From contig NZ_JANYME010000003.1 in assembly GCF_026616895.1 (NCBI RefSeq), forward strand, positions 124,001-188,000: a stretch of 64,000 nucleotides of DNA, given 5' to 3'. A model generated the notes under the pieces. It was not told the origin of the DNA. It saw only the letters and a list, made by a program, of their open reading frames with translations, and searched no databases. Position 1 is the stretch's first letter; every line of letters starts with the position of its first letter. This document shows, piece after piece, positions 27,317 through 35,521 of the stretch. A program made the position numbers and the translations under genes. Source of the stretch: Campylobacter sp. MG1. Its GTDB lineage: Bacteria; Campylobacterota; Campylobacteria; Campylobacterales; Campylobacteraceae.

Positions 27317-28071
27317 AATATCCCCTTTAAAAGCAAAGTTTTTCTAACATCTTTTAAAAAACTAAGTTGTCTTTTTAAAAACATTTGATTAAAACCAAAC
27401 TTGCAAATATCACCTAATATTTGTCTATAGCTTTTAAGCATTAAGAATATATAATTAAATATCTTTTTACTACCTATGAATTGTTTAAATTTAGCCTTTA
27501 TATTAAATGTAAATTCAAGCCTTTTCCATTTTTCAAGGCTTTTAGGTAAAAATTTGTTAAATTTAATAGTTTCTTTTTTAAACTTATCATATAGTTTAAT
27601 CTTATCTACTTTTTTATTATGTATATTTGCATAAATAGTATTTTTATATACTTGATAATTTCTTGCCTTATAAGATATAGTAGAATTAATAAAAATGCTA
27701 TTTAAACTATTATTATCTTTTAAAAAATCAACCGACAAATCAATATTATAAATACAATATTTCCTTATAAAAAAAGCTGTGATTTTATGCTTAGCAATTA
27801 AGTTGTTATTCTTGCGTTGAGGTTGATTAAGTCCTAAAAATTCAACTAAAGAATAATAGCCATATCGTTTATGTCTTTTTTTACATAACAAATCTAGTTC
27901 ATAATTACTAGATTTAAAAATAAATACTAATTCCTTATTATAATAAACTACTTTTTGATTGCAAAGATTAGTAAAAACTCTTAAACCTTGTTTTTCAATA
28001 AATTTATACAAGGCTTTAGTGCTACAAATACAACGGATACTATCTATCCCTATGAAATTTGTTCTCATCAT
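27313..28071 (-). CDS. Rep_trans-like replication initiator candidate
   Basis: 252 residues. The order of motifs (YNIDLSVDFLKD; then a central KIKLYDKFKKET followed by LEKWKRLEFTFNIKAKF) resembles plasmid and phage replication initiators of the Rep_trans/CRI type, where the YDK...RLE segment is typical. I cannot place the catalytic Tyr with certainty. It heads the operon carrying the coupling protein and HD protein, so a role in DNA processing is likely. Its start codon is folded into a hairpin (28064-28095). Confidence 0.4.
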   Translation of the reverse strand: MMRTNFIGIDSIRCICSTKALYKFIEKQGLRVFTNLCNQKVVYYNKELVFIFKSSNYELDLLCKKRHKRYGYYSLVEFLGLNQPQRKNNNLIAKHKITAFFIRKYCIYNIDLSVDFLKDNNSLNSIFINSTISYKARNYQVYKNTIYANIHNKKVDKIKLYDKFKKETIKFNKFLPKSLEKWKRLEFTFNIKAKFKQFIGSKKIFNYIFLMLKSYRQILGDICKFGFNQMFLKRQLSFLKDVRKTLLLKGIL

Positions 28072-28095
28072 AATTCTCCTTTAAACTATGATGAG
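28064..28095 (-). promoter_or_regulatory. Start-codon-sequestering hairpin of the Rep-like gene
   Basis: In the mRNA, CTCATCATA (28095-28087) can pair perfectly with TATGATGAG (28072-28064). The second arm contains the tandem ATGs, and the loop contains the ribosome site AAAGGAGAA. Confidence 0.6.
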
Positions 28096-28120
28096 CTTTT
28101 TTTAAAAGAAAGTTCGTTTA
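28086..28120 (-). promoter_or_regulatory. ICE promoter element (site 4), upstream of the Rep-like/T4CP operon
   Basis: Minus strand AAACGAACT, a 14-nt spacer ending TTAAAAAAA, then GCTCATCATAG. The AT-rich upstream side (TTTTTCACT) is identical to site 1. Confidence 0.6.
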
Positions 28121-28136
28121 GTGAAAAATTTATTTT

Positions 28137-28412
28137 TTAAATAAAAACAATGTCAAAAAATTCATCAAAATACACCCTTTGAATTTTTTGAAATGAACTT
28201 TTATATTCCGTTGCTATATCAATATCTCCGTGATTTTTAAAATATGTATTTAAAATATTAATAAATTCACTTGATCTAATATTATTTTTTTTATTTATAC
28301 TTGGCTTTACAACAACATAGTCAATATTTTTATCATCTTTTACTAAGTATATATCTTCAATTAAAACTTGTGAACGTTCTAAAAAGTCTTTGTTTATAGA
28401 AAAAAAATTGTA
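28137..28412 (-). pseudogene. C-terminal gene fragment without a start
   Basis: 91 open codons on the minus strand ending at TAA (28137-28139), with no ATG inside and a stop just upstream. It encodes a plausible protein tail (IEDIYLVKDDKNIDYVVVKP ... FDEFFDIVFI). Family unknown. I read it as the remnant of a gene whose 5' part was lost. Confidence 0.4.
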
Positions 28413-28540
28413 TTATTTGTGATAATTTCATTATTGATACTCTTTATTATTTTAAAGTAAAAATCCCATTTACAATTTTTATTATTAAATAAAATATAAA
28501 AGCAAATGGGGTTTTTGAAGTGAAAGGTTAAAAACTCCGA

Positions 28541-28783
28541 CAAAAAACAAATATGCCTTAAGAACTTATATAGAAAAGAAAATTGCTTGAGAACCTTGCA
28601 TAAAGGACAATAAAAATACTAGACAATTTATTTATAAAATCTAAACTTAGTTATATAAATATATTATTAATTATATAAATATATTATTTAAGGATTTAAT
28701 TCTAATAAATTAAATTTGGAGCATTTATATTAGAAAATTGATGATTTGTAATATCAACATTCTTAAGGCATATATCTTTTTTG
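28541..28783. repeat. 24-bp inverted repeat around an AT-rich segment (oriT or small-element candidate)
   Basis: The left arm 28541-28564 and right arm 28760-28783 match at 21 of 24 positions, including a perfect 14-bp core ATATGCCTTAAGAA. They enclose 195 bp that hold a 20-bp tandem repeat. No gene lies inside. Confidence 0.55.
28651..28690. repeat. 20-bp tandem repeat
   Basis: TTATATAAATATATTATTAA at 28651-28670 is repeated at 28671-28690 with one change. AT-only, inside the inverted repeat. Confidence 0.6.
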
Positions 28784-29007
28784 ATTTTGCTTATTTTTTT
28801 TGTTTTTATCAACAAGGTCTTTTAGCCTAAGCAACTCTAACCTAAAACAAAATACTTATTAATATATCTTGTTAATTAGTATAAAACATTTATACATAGA
28901 TGATTATACATCGTTTTTTGTTAATAAAGATATAATTATTAGAATTATTGTTTTTATTTTAATTTAATAGTAAAATCAATTTTATGGATAAAATAAAAGG
29001 AGAAAAA

Positions 29008-29382
29008 ATGAGTATGAAAAACGCAATATTTTATGCTAGACAAGTGATTAAATATTGTAATCAAAATAACTACAAAATCACTAACTTACAATTACAAAAG
29101 ATTTTATATTTTCTATAAGCACAAAATTTAAAATTTTATGATGAGCCGTTATTTGAAGATGACTTTGAAGCTTACGCTTATGGAGCAATTATACATAAAG
29201 TGTATCAAAATTATAGTCATTATGGTGCTTATGCGATAACAGATGATATTACAGATAGATTAGAGTTGTCAGATAAACAAAAATCACTTATTGAAAAGTG
29301 TATGAATTTAGCCACTTTTAAAATTGATAAAAAATTAATAAGCTTAGAATTAAAAAATAACTTAGTTAAAACGAGCTACTGA
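29008..29382 (+). pseudogene. Panacea-domain (DUF4065, GepA/SocA-like) antitoxin, broken by an ochre codon
   Basis: From ATG 29008 (AAAGGAG upstream) the frame reads a Panacea domain: NLQLQKILYFL, then TAA at 29116-29118, then AQNLKFYDEPLFEDDFEAYAYGAI. The stop replaces the residue that is usually Gln (CAA to TAA), so one transition would restore the frame. The C-terminal part looks shortened as well. Panacea proteins are chaperone-like antitoxins. No intact partner toxin lies beside it. Confidence 0.75.
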
Positions 29383-29406
29383 TTAATCCTCAGTAGTTCG
29401 TTTTTA
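29371..29406 (+). terminator. Terminator after the Panacea remnant
   Basis: 12-bp stem ACGAGCTACTGA / TCAGTAGTTCGT (one G-U) followed by TTTTT; overlaps the stop codon. Confidence 0.75.
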
Positions 29407-29895
29407 AGGTTTTTATAGATTTTTACATATAAAATAGATAAATAATTCCTTTAAAAAAATATAAAAACATATCATAAACGCATAAAAACACGCCTAAAAT
29501 CAAAAAAAATCTATTAAGATAAATAAATAAAAAGGCTGTAAAAATACTATTTATATTAACTAATATAATTAAAACAATTTTATTTCTTTTATAAAAAATA
29601 AAGCCTTATATATTTAACATATATCAAGGCTACTTATTTAAGCTAAATAAAATTAGAAAGGAGAATTATATTATATATACTTTTTATTAATAAAAAGTTA
29701 ATTATATTTATTTCTTATTCTATCAATTTTTAAAAGTATATCAAGTTCTTTTACTCTTAAAAATAAATCAAGCGTTTTGATAAATTTATCGCTTATTTTG
29801 AATTGCTTTTGTTGCAACCTGATAAAAAATTAGGGGTTAGCAACTATTTTTGAAAATTTATAAAAAGCTATAAATAAATATAAAATATTTTAGTA
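29407..29895. other. Gene-poor stretch with hairpins and a possible decayed reading frame
   Basis: No intact gene. A hairpin at 29602-29631 (AGCCTT...AAGGCT) is followed on the minus strand by TTTATTTTTT and looks like a terminator. Upstream of it on that strand, 29698-29829 is an open frame of 43 codons without a start (…FIKTLDLFLRVKELDILLKI…), probably a remnant. An inverted repeat GTTGC-AACC / GGGTTAGCAAC sits at 29811-29846. Confidence 0.4.
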
Positions 29896-30501
29896 TTAAT
29901 CTACAGATATTTCATCTATTTTAATTAAATTATTTTCTTGGCTAACAATACTTATACTATGCTCTAATTTAAATCTATCTTTCATAACTTGAGGAAGATA
30001 GTAAAGCCATACACCCAAAATTTCGCTAGACTTTTTATAATCTCCACCACATAAAATAAATTCATAATCTAGTTTTCCTTTATAATGTTTTTTAACATAG
30101 TCTAATTCTTTTACATTATCGCCATTAAATATTATATATTTTTTAGGCAAGGCTACATATTGCAAAGGGTTTATCTTATAACCTTTACGATAATACACTT
30201 TATTATAAGCTACAATATCGTTTTCAAGGATATAAGTAATATCTACTAACCTTGAAGTTGTTTTTGGTGCTGGAGTTAATTTAGCTAAATTTTTTGGCTT
30301 ATAATTATCTACCTTATTTTTTAACTCATTAGTAATACTCTCTTTATTTGCGTTAAGATAAATTTGTTTTTCTTCTATTCTTTTGCTTAAAAGGTCTAAT
30401 AGGTTTTCTTCAGCAAAGTCATAAGTGTTGCCTAAATTTAAAATTGTTACAGCTTGTGCCGTGCTAAAAAACATAATTGCAAATAATAATTTTTTATACA
30501 T
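29896..30501 (-). CDS. traW: TraW, F-type pilus assembly protein
   Basis: 201 residues with a signal peptide (about 1-17, TAQA). The family segments ITYILENDIVAYNKVYYRKG, then KINPLQYV and KYIIFNGDN match TraW, a periplasmic protein needed for pilus assembly that works with TraU and TrbC. A short gene ends just before it (TAATATG). Confidence 0.82.
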   Translation of the reverse strand: MYKKLLFAIMFFSTAQAVTILNLGNTYDFAEENLLDLLSKRIEEKQIYLNANKESITNELKNKVDNYKPKNLAKLTPAPKTTSRLVDITYILENDIVAYNKVYYRKGYKINPLQYVALPKKYIIFNGDNVKELDYVKKHYKGKLDYEFILCGGDYKKSSEILGVWLYYLPQVMKDRFKLEHSISIVSQENNLIKIDEISVD

Positions 30502-30502
30502 A

Positions 30503-30610
30503 TTAATTCTCCTTATCTTTAAAAACTACAATATCACAATTCTTTTTTCTTTGTTTTTCTGAGTTCATAAAATATCTTTTGAATTCTTCAATTTCATATA
30601 AGTTTTTCAT
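30503..30610 (-). CDS. Small ORF (35 residues) coupled to traW
   Basis: MKNLYEIEEFKRYF... ends AAGGAGAATTAA, so its last codons form the traW ribosome site. AGGAG lies 13 nt before its ATG. Basic, soluble. It may act mainly as a translational leader for traW. Confidence 0.4.
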   Translation of the reverse strand: MKNLYEIEEFKRYFMNSEKQRKKNCDIVVFKDKEN

Positions 30611-30654
30611 TCATATCTAATCTCCTGTTTTATATTGTAAATTTATATAATCTT

Positions 30655-31152
30655 TTAAAGTATAACCAAACCTTTATTTTTTATAAACTTACCTATTTTT
30701 TCATCATAATATACTGTTCTACTTTCTATTTCTTTTATTTTTTCATTTAAGCACTCATAAGGGTTATAACCCATTCGTTTAATTATATTTATACAAATAA
30801 TTATTAGCATTTCTATGCTTGAATATACTAGCTCATTATTAAAATCAAGCTTAAGCCCTGTATAATCATTACTAATCATAGTTGCAAAATTGTGTACTAA
30901 ATTCCTAAGAGAAGCAAATTCTTTATAATGATTTGGATTAAATTCTCTTAAATTATTTACATTTAAGCAAAATATCACTATATCACATAATTCAGCTACT
31001 CGTTCATCATCATTAATAGCTAAATAATACTCTCTTAATTCATCTAATATATTTGATACGAAACCCTTTTGCTGACTTTCATAATCTAACCGCCTTTCTT
31101 CTCTCCAAATATCTAGCCTTTGCTTAATTTCCTTTAAATTTTCTATATTCAT
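30655..31152 (-). CDS. MazG/all-alpha NTP-PPase-like protein, copy 1
   Basis: 165 residues. It is a clear paralogue of the 40481-40906 gene: both open MN(I/L)E...IK(Q/K)RL..W and share ELREYYLAINDDERVAELCD-like spacing. The E..EY...A......EL.D pattern resembles the metal-binding helices of all-alpha NTP pyrophosphohydrolases (MazG, phage dUTPase-like), though the full EXXE(12-28)EXXD signature is weak. It could clean up or balance nucleotides during transfer. Family assignment is by pattern only. Confidence 0.4.
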   Translation of the reverse strand: MNIENLKEIKQRLDIWREERRLDYESQQKGFVSNILDELREYYLAINDDERVAELCDIVIFCLNVNNLREFNPNHYKEFASLRNLVHNFATMISNDYTGLKLDFNNELVYSSIEMLIIICINIIKRMGYNPYECLNEKIKEIESRTVYYDEKIGKFIKNKGLVIL

Positions 31153-31279
31153 TTTTTATCCTTTCTAAATCTTTTAAAAATAATTGCATTCTAAAATCTA
31201 TATAACATAAATATCCAGTAAAACTAAAAGCTAAAAAGATAAAAAGAAAAACAATCATTGTTTTTATTCTTTCAATCAT
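31124..31279 (-). CDS. 51-residue single-span membrane protein
   Basis: Reads MIERIKTMIVFLFIFLAFS..., one transmembrane helix (about 8-27) and a charged tail. GGAAATAAAATG gives a modest ribosome site. It overlaps the start of the next gene by 29 bases and is the first gene behind ICE promoter site 5. Function unknown. Confidence 0.55.
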   Translation of the reverse strand: MIERIKTMIVFLFIFLAFSFTGYLCYIDFRMQLFLKDLERIKNEYRKFKGN

Positions 31280-31324
31280 TTTATTTCCTTTTCAATCTAA
31301 AATTTTCCCATTTTATTAGATATA

Positions 31325-31360
31325 ATAATTTTAATATTTTTTTAAAATAAAGTTCGTTTT
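31325..31360 (-). promoter_or_regulatory. ICE promoter element (site 5), upstream of the traW operon
   Basis: Minus strand AAAACGAACT, a 14-nt spacer TTATTTTAAAAAAA, then TATTAAAATTAT. Confidence 0.6.
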
Positions 31361-31384
31361 TACATAAATATTATTGTTTTACTT

Positions 31385-31723
31385 TTATCCCTTTAAAAAA
31401 GTATTATTTATCTTTTCTAAGACATTAATAGATATTTTGTTATTAATATCTTTAATGATAATTTGACTAATGTTGTGGTTTTCAATTTTATATATATTAT
31501 AATCTAAACTAAAACTATAATATTCTTCAAATAAATAATTATCACCTAATACATTAAGCAACCTACTAAATGAAGAATAAAAAGTTCTTAAATATCTTAC
31601 CTCATCAAAACATAATGTTTTTCCATAAAATGGGTTATTTTTACTTTTAAATTTAAAAATAAAACTTATTACATTATCAATATTAATTAATTCTATATCA
31701 CTACTTAATTGTATTTTACTCAT
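31385..31723 (-). CDS. Hypothetical 112-residue protein
   Basis: Soluble, mixed alpha/beta composition, no recognised motif. ATG overlaps the methylase stop (ATGA), so it is the last gene of the trbC-traF operon. Confidence 0.6.
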   Translation of the reverse strand: MSKIQLSSDIELINIDNVISFIFKFKSKNNPFYGKTLCFDEVRYLRTFYSSFSRLLNVLGDNYLFEEYYSFSLDYNIYKIENHNISQIIIKDINNKISINVLEKINNTFLKG

Positions 31724-32286
31724 ATAAAATCCTTAAATAAATTATTATTATCATAAATTAAATTATTGTTGTTTTTATTCAATTCTTTCATTATTATTTG
31801 CTTAGGTAAAAACTTATAACAAAAATAAGAACAACCAAAAGGAACTCTATTATTACTCATAAGCTCATAGTTAGGATTTAAAAAATCAATTCTCTTATCA
31901 AACATAAGTAACTCTAATCCTTTATCTTTAAATAATTGATATGGTGCTACATCATTAAGCCATAAATTTGACATAAGCAAAGCAAAAGGCTTATTAAAAG
32001 ATAAAGCCCTTTTAAATATTGCTTTCTTGTTTGAAAATGGTGGATTTGATACTATCACATCAAAACATTTAGGTTCGTATTCAAAAAAGTTTTTATTATC
32101 TTGTATATGAGAATGAATTACATTAAAACCCTTATCTTTTAAAACCTTAACGAAATTACTATTTAAAGTATCAAAAGGACACCATATAACTTCATTTTTA
32201 TCTAAATACTCAAGTATAGGAAATACAGCGTAAGCTGGAGTGTAACACTCATCGTTTTTGTTTTTGCTAAATAAAGGTTTAGTCAT
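31720..32286 (-). CDS. Phage-type DNA N6-adenine methyltransferase-like protein in the tra operon
   Basis: 188 residues. The catalytic-type motif is IVSNPPFSNKKAI (about 85-97), preceded by a weak SAM region (CPFDTLNSNFVKVLKDKG). This form is common in phages and mobile elements. It overlaps traF by 4 bases and so is expressed with the transfer genes. Whether it is catalytically complete is uncertain, as no GxG is seen. Confidence 0.7.
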   Translation of the reverse strand: MTKPLFSKNKNDECYTPAYAVFPILEYLDKNEVIWCPFDTLNSNFVKVLKDKGFNVIHSHIQDNKNFFEYEPKCFDVIVSNPPFSNKKAIFKRALSFNKPFALLMSNLWLNDVAPYQLFKDKGLELLMFDKRIDFLNPNYELMSNNRVPFGCSYFCYKFLPKQIIMKELNKNNNNLIYDNNNLFKDFI

Positions 32287-33014
32287 TTGTTGTCCTTTAA
32301 TTGAATTAAAGTGTAATAAATAATCAAATCTTGTGTTAAAACATTGCCATTTGATATTCTTTTTTTCTTATTTTTAGTTACAGCATATATACTTGGTAAT
32401 AAGTCTATGTTATATTCTTTAGTTATATTTGGATATTCGTTTATGTTGATGAATTTAGTTGGAACTTTATATTCAAGTGAAGTAATTAATCGCTTTATAT
32501 TTAACAGTTTATCATCTATATCCTTATAAAAAACAAAATAATTTAAATCGGTATTAGCAAAAAACTCTTTTTCTTCCTTTTTCTTAATGTTTTTTTGAAT
32601 ATCGTTTTCAAAAGTTGTCATAGGCTTATCTGATATTAATTTATTTCTATCAAGTAAATTTCGTTGCCACAACGAACTAAATTTGTTTGCATTTTCTGAC
32701 ATAAAGGTATTCATTACTTGCACTACATATACATTGTCACTAGTTGGGTTCATTACAGCTATATCTTTAGCGAATTCAAATGCTTGTCTAAACTCAGTAG
32801 CAGTTAAAGTATTTAAAGCATTAATAGGAATTTGGTTTATATCAGTAAAGACCTTATCCTTTTTATCTTCTTCTTTTAGTTCTTCTTTTTTAACCTCATC
32901 TTTTTTAATTGTTTCATAAAAGAACCAACCTTTTTTAGATTGTTCGTAAAAACTATCTAAGGCTAATAATTGCGTAGATAAAATGCCTATAAAAAAGAAA
33001 TTATTTAGTTTCAT
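32283..33014 (-). CDS. traF: TraF, F-type conjugation thioredoxin-fold protein
   Basis: 243 residues with a signal peptide (about 1-18). The mature start FYEQSKKGWFFYE matches the TraF signature (GW.WY.), and a C-terminal thioredoxin-like domain ends KEYNIDLLPSIYAV. No CXXC, as in F TraF. Periplasmic, needed for pilus assembly. Overlaps trbC by 14 bases. Confidence 0.88.
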   Translation of the reverse strand: MKLNNFFFIGILSTQLLALDSFYEQSKKGWFFYETIKKDEVKKEELKEEDKKDKVFTDINQIPINALNTLTATEFRQAFEFAKDIAVMNPTSDNVYVVQVMNTFMSENANKFSSLWQRNLLDRNKLISDKPMTTFENDIQKNIKKKEEKEFFANTDLNYFVFYKDIDDKLLNIKRLITSLEYKVPTKFININEYPNITKEYNIDLLPSIYAVTKNKKKRISNGNVLTQDLIIYYTLIQLKDNK

Positions 33015-33831
33015 TTTTTATATCCTTATTATAAAAATTAGTTTTTATTTTTTTGATAATTAGGTCAAGTTTTTTACTATTAGCCTTTTTATTAATCTCC
33101 TCTAAAACATAATCTAAGGAATAATCCCCATAAGCTATAAATACATTTTCATCATCAGTATTTATATTGGGAGCTTTTACATAATCTATTAGTTCTTTAT
33201 TAAAGTTTTTTATAAACAATACTGCTGGAACTCTAGTTATGTTGTATGCACGAATGATTTTAGGATTTATACTTAAATTATATGCGTAGTTATCTTGGTT
33301 TAACTCCTTTAAGTAATTTAGTGTTGGCTTTAGCTTTGATAAATCATTGCCTATTACTCCTTGTAAAACAAAATCAAAATCATTAGGACTAAGCTTTGCT
33401 ATGTTTAGGTAGTTTTGTATTGTTTCTTTGCTAAGACTTGAGCTTATTACTATAAAGATTTTTTCGTTATTATCTAGCAACCCTTGTTCTTGTATTTTTT
33501 TATATATTTTAAATGTATCTGTATTTTTATAGTCTGTATCATATAAGATGTAATTTTTAGCATTATTGAAATTATCACTATATTGTTTATTATTAATTAT
33601 AGTTTGTAGGTTATTTTTAATTTCTTTTAAATCTTTATCTTGTTTAGTAATATCTTTATCATAATTAGGCCTTAGGTTTATATCTGATAATTTATTAATA
33701 TCAAAAGTGTTATTTTCATATACCTTTGCTGAGCTATCATAATTATTGTATTTTTCATTAAATATTTCTTGTTCGTTATTTGCATTTAAAAAATAAATAC
33801 AAACAAAGCTTAGTAATATTGCCTTTTTCAT
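33001..33831 (-). CDS. trbC: TrbC, F-type pilin assembly protein
   Basis: 276 residues with a signal peptide (about 1-17). The C-terminal domain has the TrbC thioredoxin-like segments EKIFIVISSSLSKETIQNY, FDFVLQGVIG, LSINPKIIRAYNITRVPAVLFI. Works with TraW in the periplasm. Coupled to the upstream gene (ATGA). Confidence 0.85.
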   Translation of the reverse strand: MKKAILLSFVCIYFLNANNEQEIFNEKYNNYDSSAKVYENNTFDINKLSDINLRPNYDKDITKQDKDLKEIKNNLQTIINNKQYSDNFNNAKNYILYDTDYKNTDTFKIYKKIQEQGLLDNNEKIFIVISSSLSKETIQNYLNIAKLSPNDFDFVLQGVIGNDLSKLKPTLNYLKELNQDNYAYNLSINPKIIRAYNITRVPAVLFIKNFNKELIDYVKAPNINTDDENVFIAYGDYSLDYVLEEINKKANSKKLDLIIKKIKTNFYNKDIKNETK

Positions 33832-34235
33832 TTATTATCCTTTTTATCTAAATTGTTTTCTTTTAAAAAAATGTTAATTAGATTGATTAGTTTTTGTGTA
33901 TCCTCCTTTTTAGAAGTAATTAAATCTGATACTATGGCGTATTGAATTGTCTTTATTAAGTTATAGTTTTCAAAACTTAAGATTATGTCTGATATATTTT
34001 TATTTTTTAAACTCCTACTTGTCTTTTGTTTAATTGTATCCTTAGCATAATCAAAAGCTTTATTTGATATAACTAAACATTGCTTTTCATAGTCTTTAGA
34101 AATTTTATTAAAAATTGTAAAGCTTAAAAAATTAATAAAGTCTTTTTTAAAAATAGGCTTATTAGTTAAAAGTTTTAGTTCAAATGCTTTTTTATACCAA
34201 GTAATTGCTATTTTTTTATACTTTTCGTTTAGCAT
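33828..34235 (-). CDS. Hypothetical protein, first gene of the trbC-traF operon
   Basis: 135 residues, lysine-rich, predicted all-helical, no signal peptide. No family recognised. Expressed from ICE promoter site 6. Confidence 0.6.
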   Translation of the reverse strand: MLNEKYKKIAITWYKKAFELKLLTNKPIFKKDFINFLSFTIFNKISKDYEKQCLVISNKAFDYAKDTIKQKTSRSLKNKNISDIILSFENYNLIKTIQYAIVSDLITSKKEDTQKLINLINIFLKENNLDKKDNK

Positions 34236-34260
34236 CTTTTCTCCTTTTTGGTTTATATAA

Positions 34261-34295
34261 ATAATTTAGCTAATTAATAAAAAATAGTTCGTTTT
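34261..34295 (-). promoter_or_regulatory. ICE promoter element (site 6), upstream of the trbC-traF operon
   Basis: Minus strand AAAACGAACT, a 14-nt spacer, then AGCTAAATTAT. Confidence 0.6.
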
Positions 34296-34348
34296 TACAA
34301 AAAAATATATTTTTTTTTGTAAAAAGACAAAAAAGCTACATATTTTAA

Positions 34349-34531
34349 GGGGTGAAATAAGTGTTCTTATTAACAGTGGTTCATCTATTAGGGGGTGAAA
34401 TAAGTGTTCTTATTATGTAGGTATTAAAATACTAATTTTTAAAAAAATAGGGTGTGAAAAAAGATATATTATTAATATATTATATTAATTACAAGGTGTA
34501 AAACTATAGGGGGTGAAATAAGTGTTCTTAT
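34349..34531. repeat. Iterons: three identical 22-bp direct repeats
   Basis: GGGGTGAAATAAGTGTTCTTAT occurs at 34349-34370, 34392-34413 and 34510-34531. A degenerate copy (GGGTGTGAAAAAAG) lies at about 34450. GC-containing iterons in otherwise AT-only DNA suggest a replication origin or copy-control site. The initiator that binds them is not identified; the Rep-like gene at 27313 is one candidate. Confidence 0.8.
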
Positions 34532-34680
34532 ATGTCGTTTTTTTAAAAAATATATAAAAAAATTTTTTAATAATAAAAAATACTTTTATAAAGGGTCAAA
34601 ATTAATCAAAAGCTATTATAAAAATCTATAGAAAATATACCTATAAATTAATAATATATATCAAAACAAAAAAATGATTT

Positions 34681-34960
34681 TTTATTTTTTAGTTTAAAAT
34701 ATATATTAATTAAACATTATATCACTAATATATAACTAAAAATTATCTTAAGATAATATTATATAACTAATATTTAAATAATGCTAAATTCATAATAAAA
34801 ATTAATTAACTAATATTTAAGTAATAGTATATTATATAAATACATTATTTTACTAATATTTAAATATTACTTAAGTAATAGACATATTAATTATTATATT
34901 AATTAATTATTATTTAAGTAATTATTAAGTAATATTTTATTATAATTATATACATTAATT
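34681..34960. repeat. AT-rich repeat array upstream of parM, candidate centromere (parC)
   Basis: CTAATATTTAA followed by (A/G)TAAT or a close variant recurs at 34767, 34810 and 34853, with related TATTTAAGTAAT units near 34910 and 34925. The array lies between the iterons and the partition genes, as parC does in ParMRC systems. It may also be the origin's melting region. Confidence 0.5.
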
Positions 34961-34996
34961 AAATAATATTTAATTATACTTTATCTAGGAGTAAAA

Positions 34997-35269
34997 ATGA
35001 GTGAAGAAAAGAATTTCAAAGAATTTTGTAAAGACTTAGAAAATAGTTTTCAATATTTATCAGATGAAATTATTAGAACGCAAAAGTGTATAAATAATTT
35101 AACTTTAACTTTAGAACAAGTATGTGGGTGCTTAGAAGATAATAAAATAAAAATAGATGAAAATATCCAATATAGACTAGATTTTATAAAAGATATTCTA
35201 TTTGATGAGGTTGATGAAGAAGTAAGTTTTTCAGAATATATAGAATTGAAGAAGTCAGAAAATGAATAA
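34997..35269 (+). CDS. Hypothetical acidic 90-residue protein
   Basis: Follows TAGGAGTAAAA. Acidic, helical, with two Cys (about 32 and 48). First gene of the plus-strand partition cluster, overlapping the next gene by 8 bases. No family recognised. Confidence 0.6.
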   Translation: MSEEKNFKEFCKDLENSFQYLSDEIIRTQKCINNLTLTLEQVCGCLEDNKIKIDENIQYRLDFIKDILFDEVDEEVSFSEYIELKKSENE

Positions 35270-35471
35270 AATACAATATAAAAAAAATAAAAGACTAAAT
35301 CGCTTAAAAAACTTTTTAAGTGATTTAGATATTATTTGTGATAAGTATTATTCTAATTTTTTACCTAATGAAGAACATTATATTTATGATTTATTTGAAT
35401 TACAAAAATTAGTTAAAAAAGATATAGAAATTACAGAAAAACAAATATTAAAAATGCAAAGAATTTGTTAA
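35262..35471 (+). CDS. Hypothetical basic 69-residue protein
   Basis: Basic N-terminus (MNKIQYKKNKRLNRLKNF), helical, soluble. It lies between the acidic protein and parM; the pair may be co-translated. Function unknown. Confidence 0.55.
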   Translation: MNKIQYKKNKRLNRLKNFLSDLDIICDKYYSNFLPNEEHYIYDLFELQKLVKKDIEITEKQILKMQRIC

Positions 35472-35521
35472 GGATTTAAAATAAAAATAAAAACAATAAA
35501 AATTAAAAAGGAGAAATAAAA

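Noticed and set aside
28459-28516. Terminator hairpin AAAAATCCCATTT / AAATGGGGTTTTT
   Set aside because: The stem is good (13 bp, one G-U) but the loop is 32 nt and no intact gene ends beside it, so its role is unclear.
29200-29382. Separate plus-strand gene starting at ATG 29200
   Set aside because: It is the downstream half of the Panacea domain interrupted by the stop at 29116; no ribosome site precedes ATG 29200.
31720-32286. Catalytically complete restriction-modification methylase
   Set aside because: SAM-binding motif is weak and no endonuclease partner is adjacent; kept only as a phage-type methylase-like protein.
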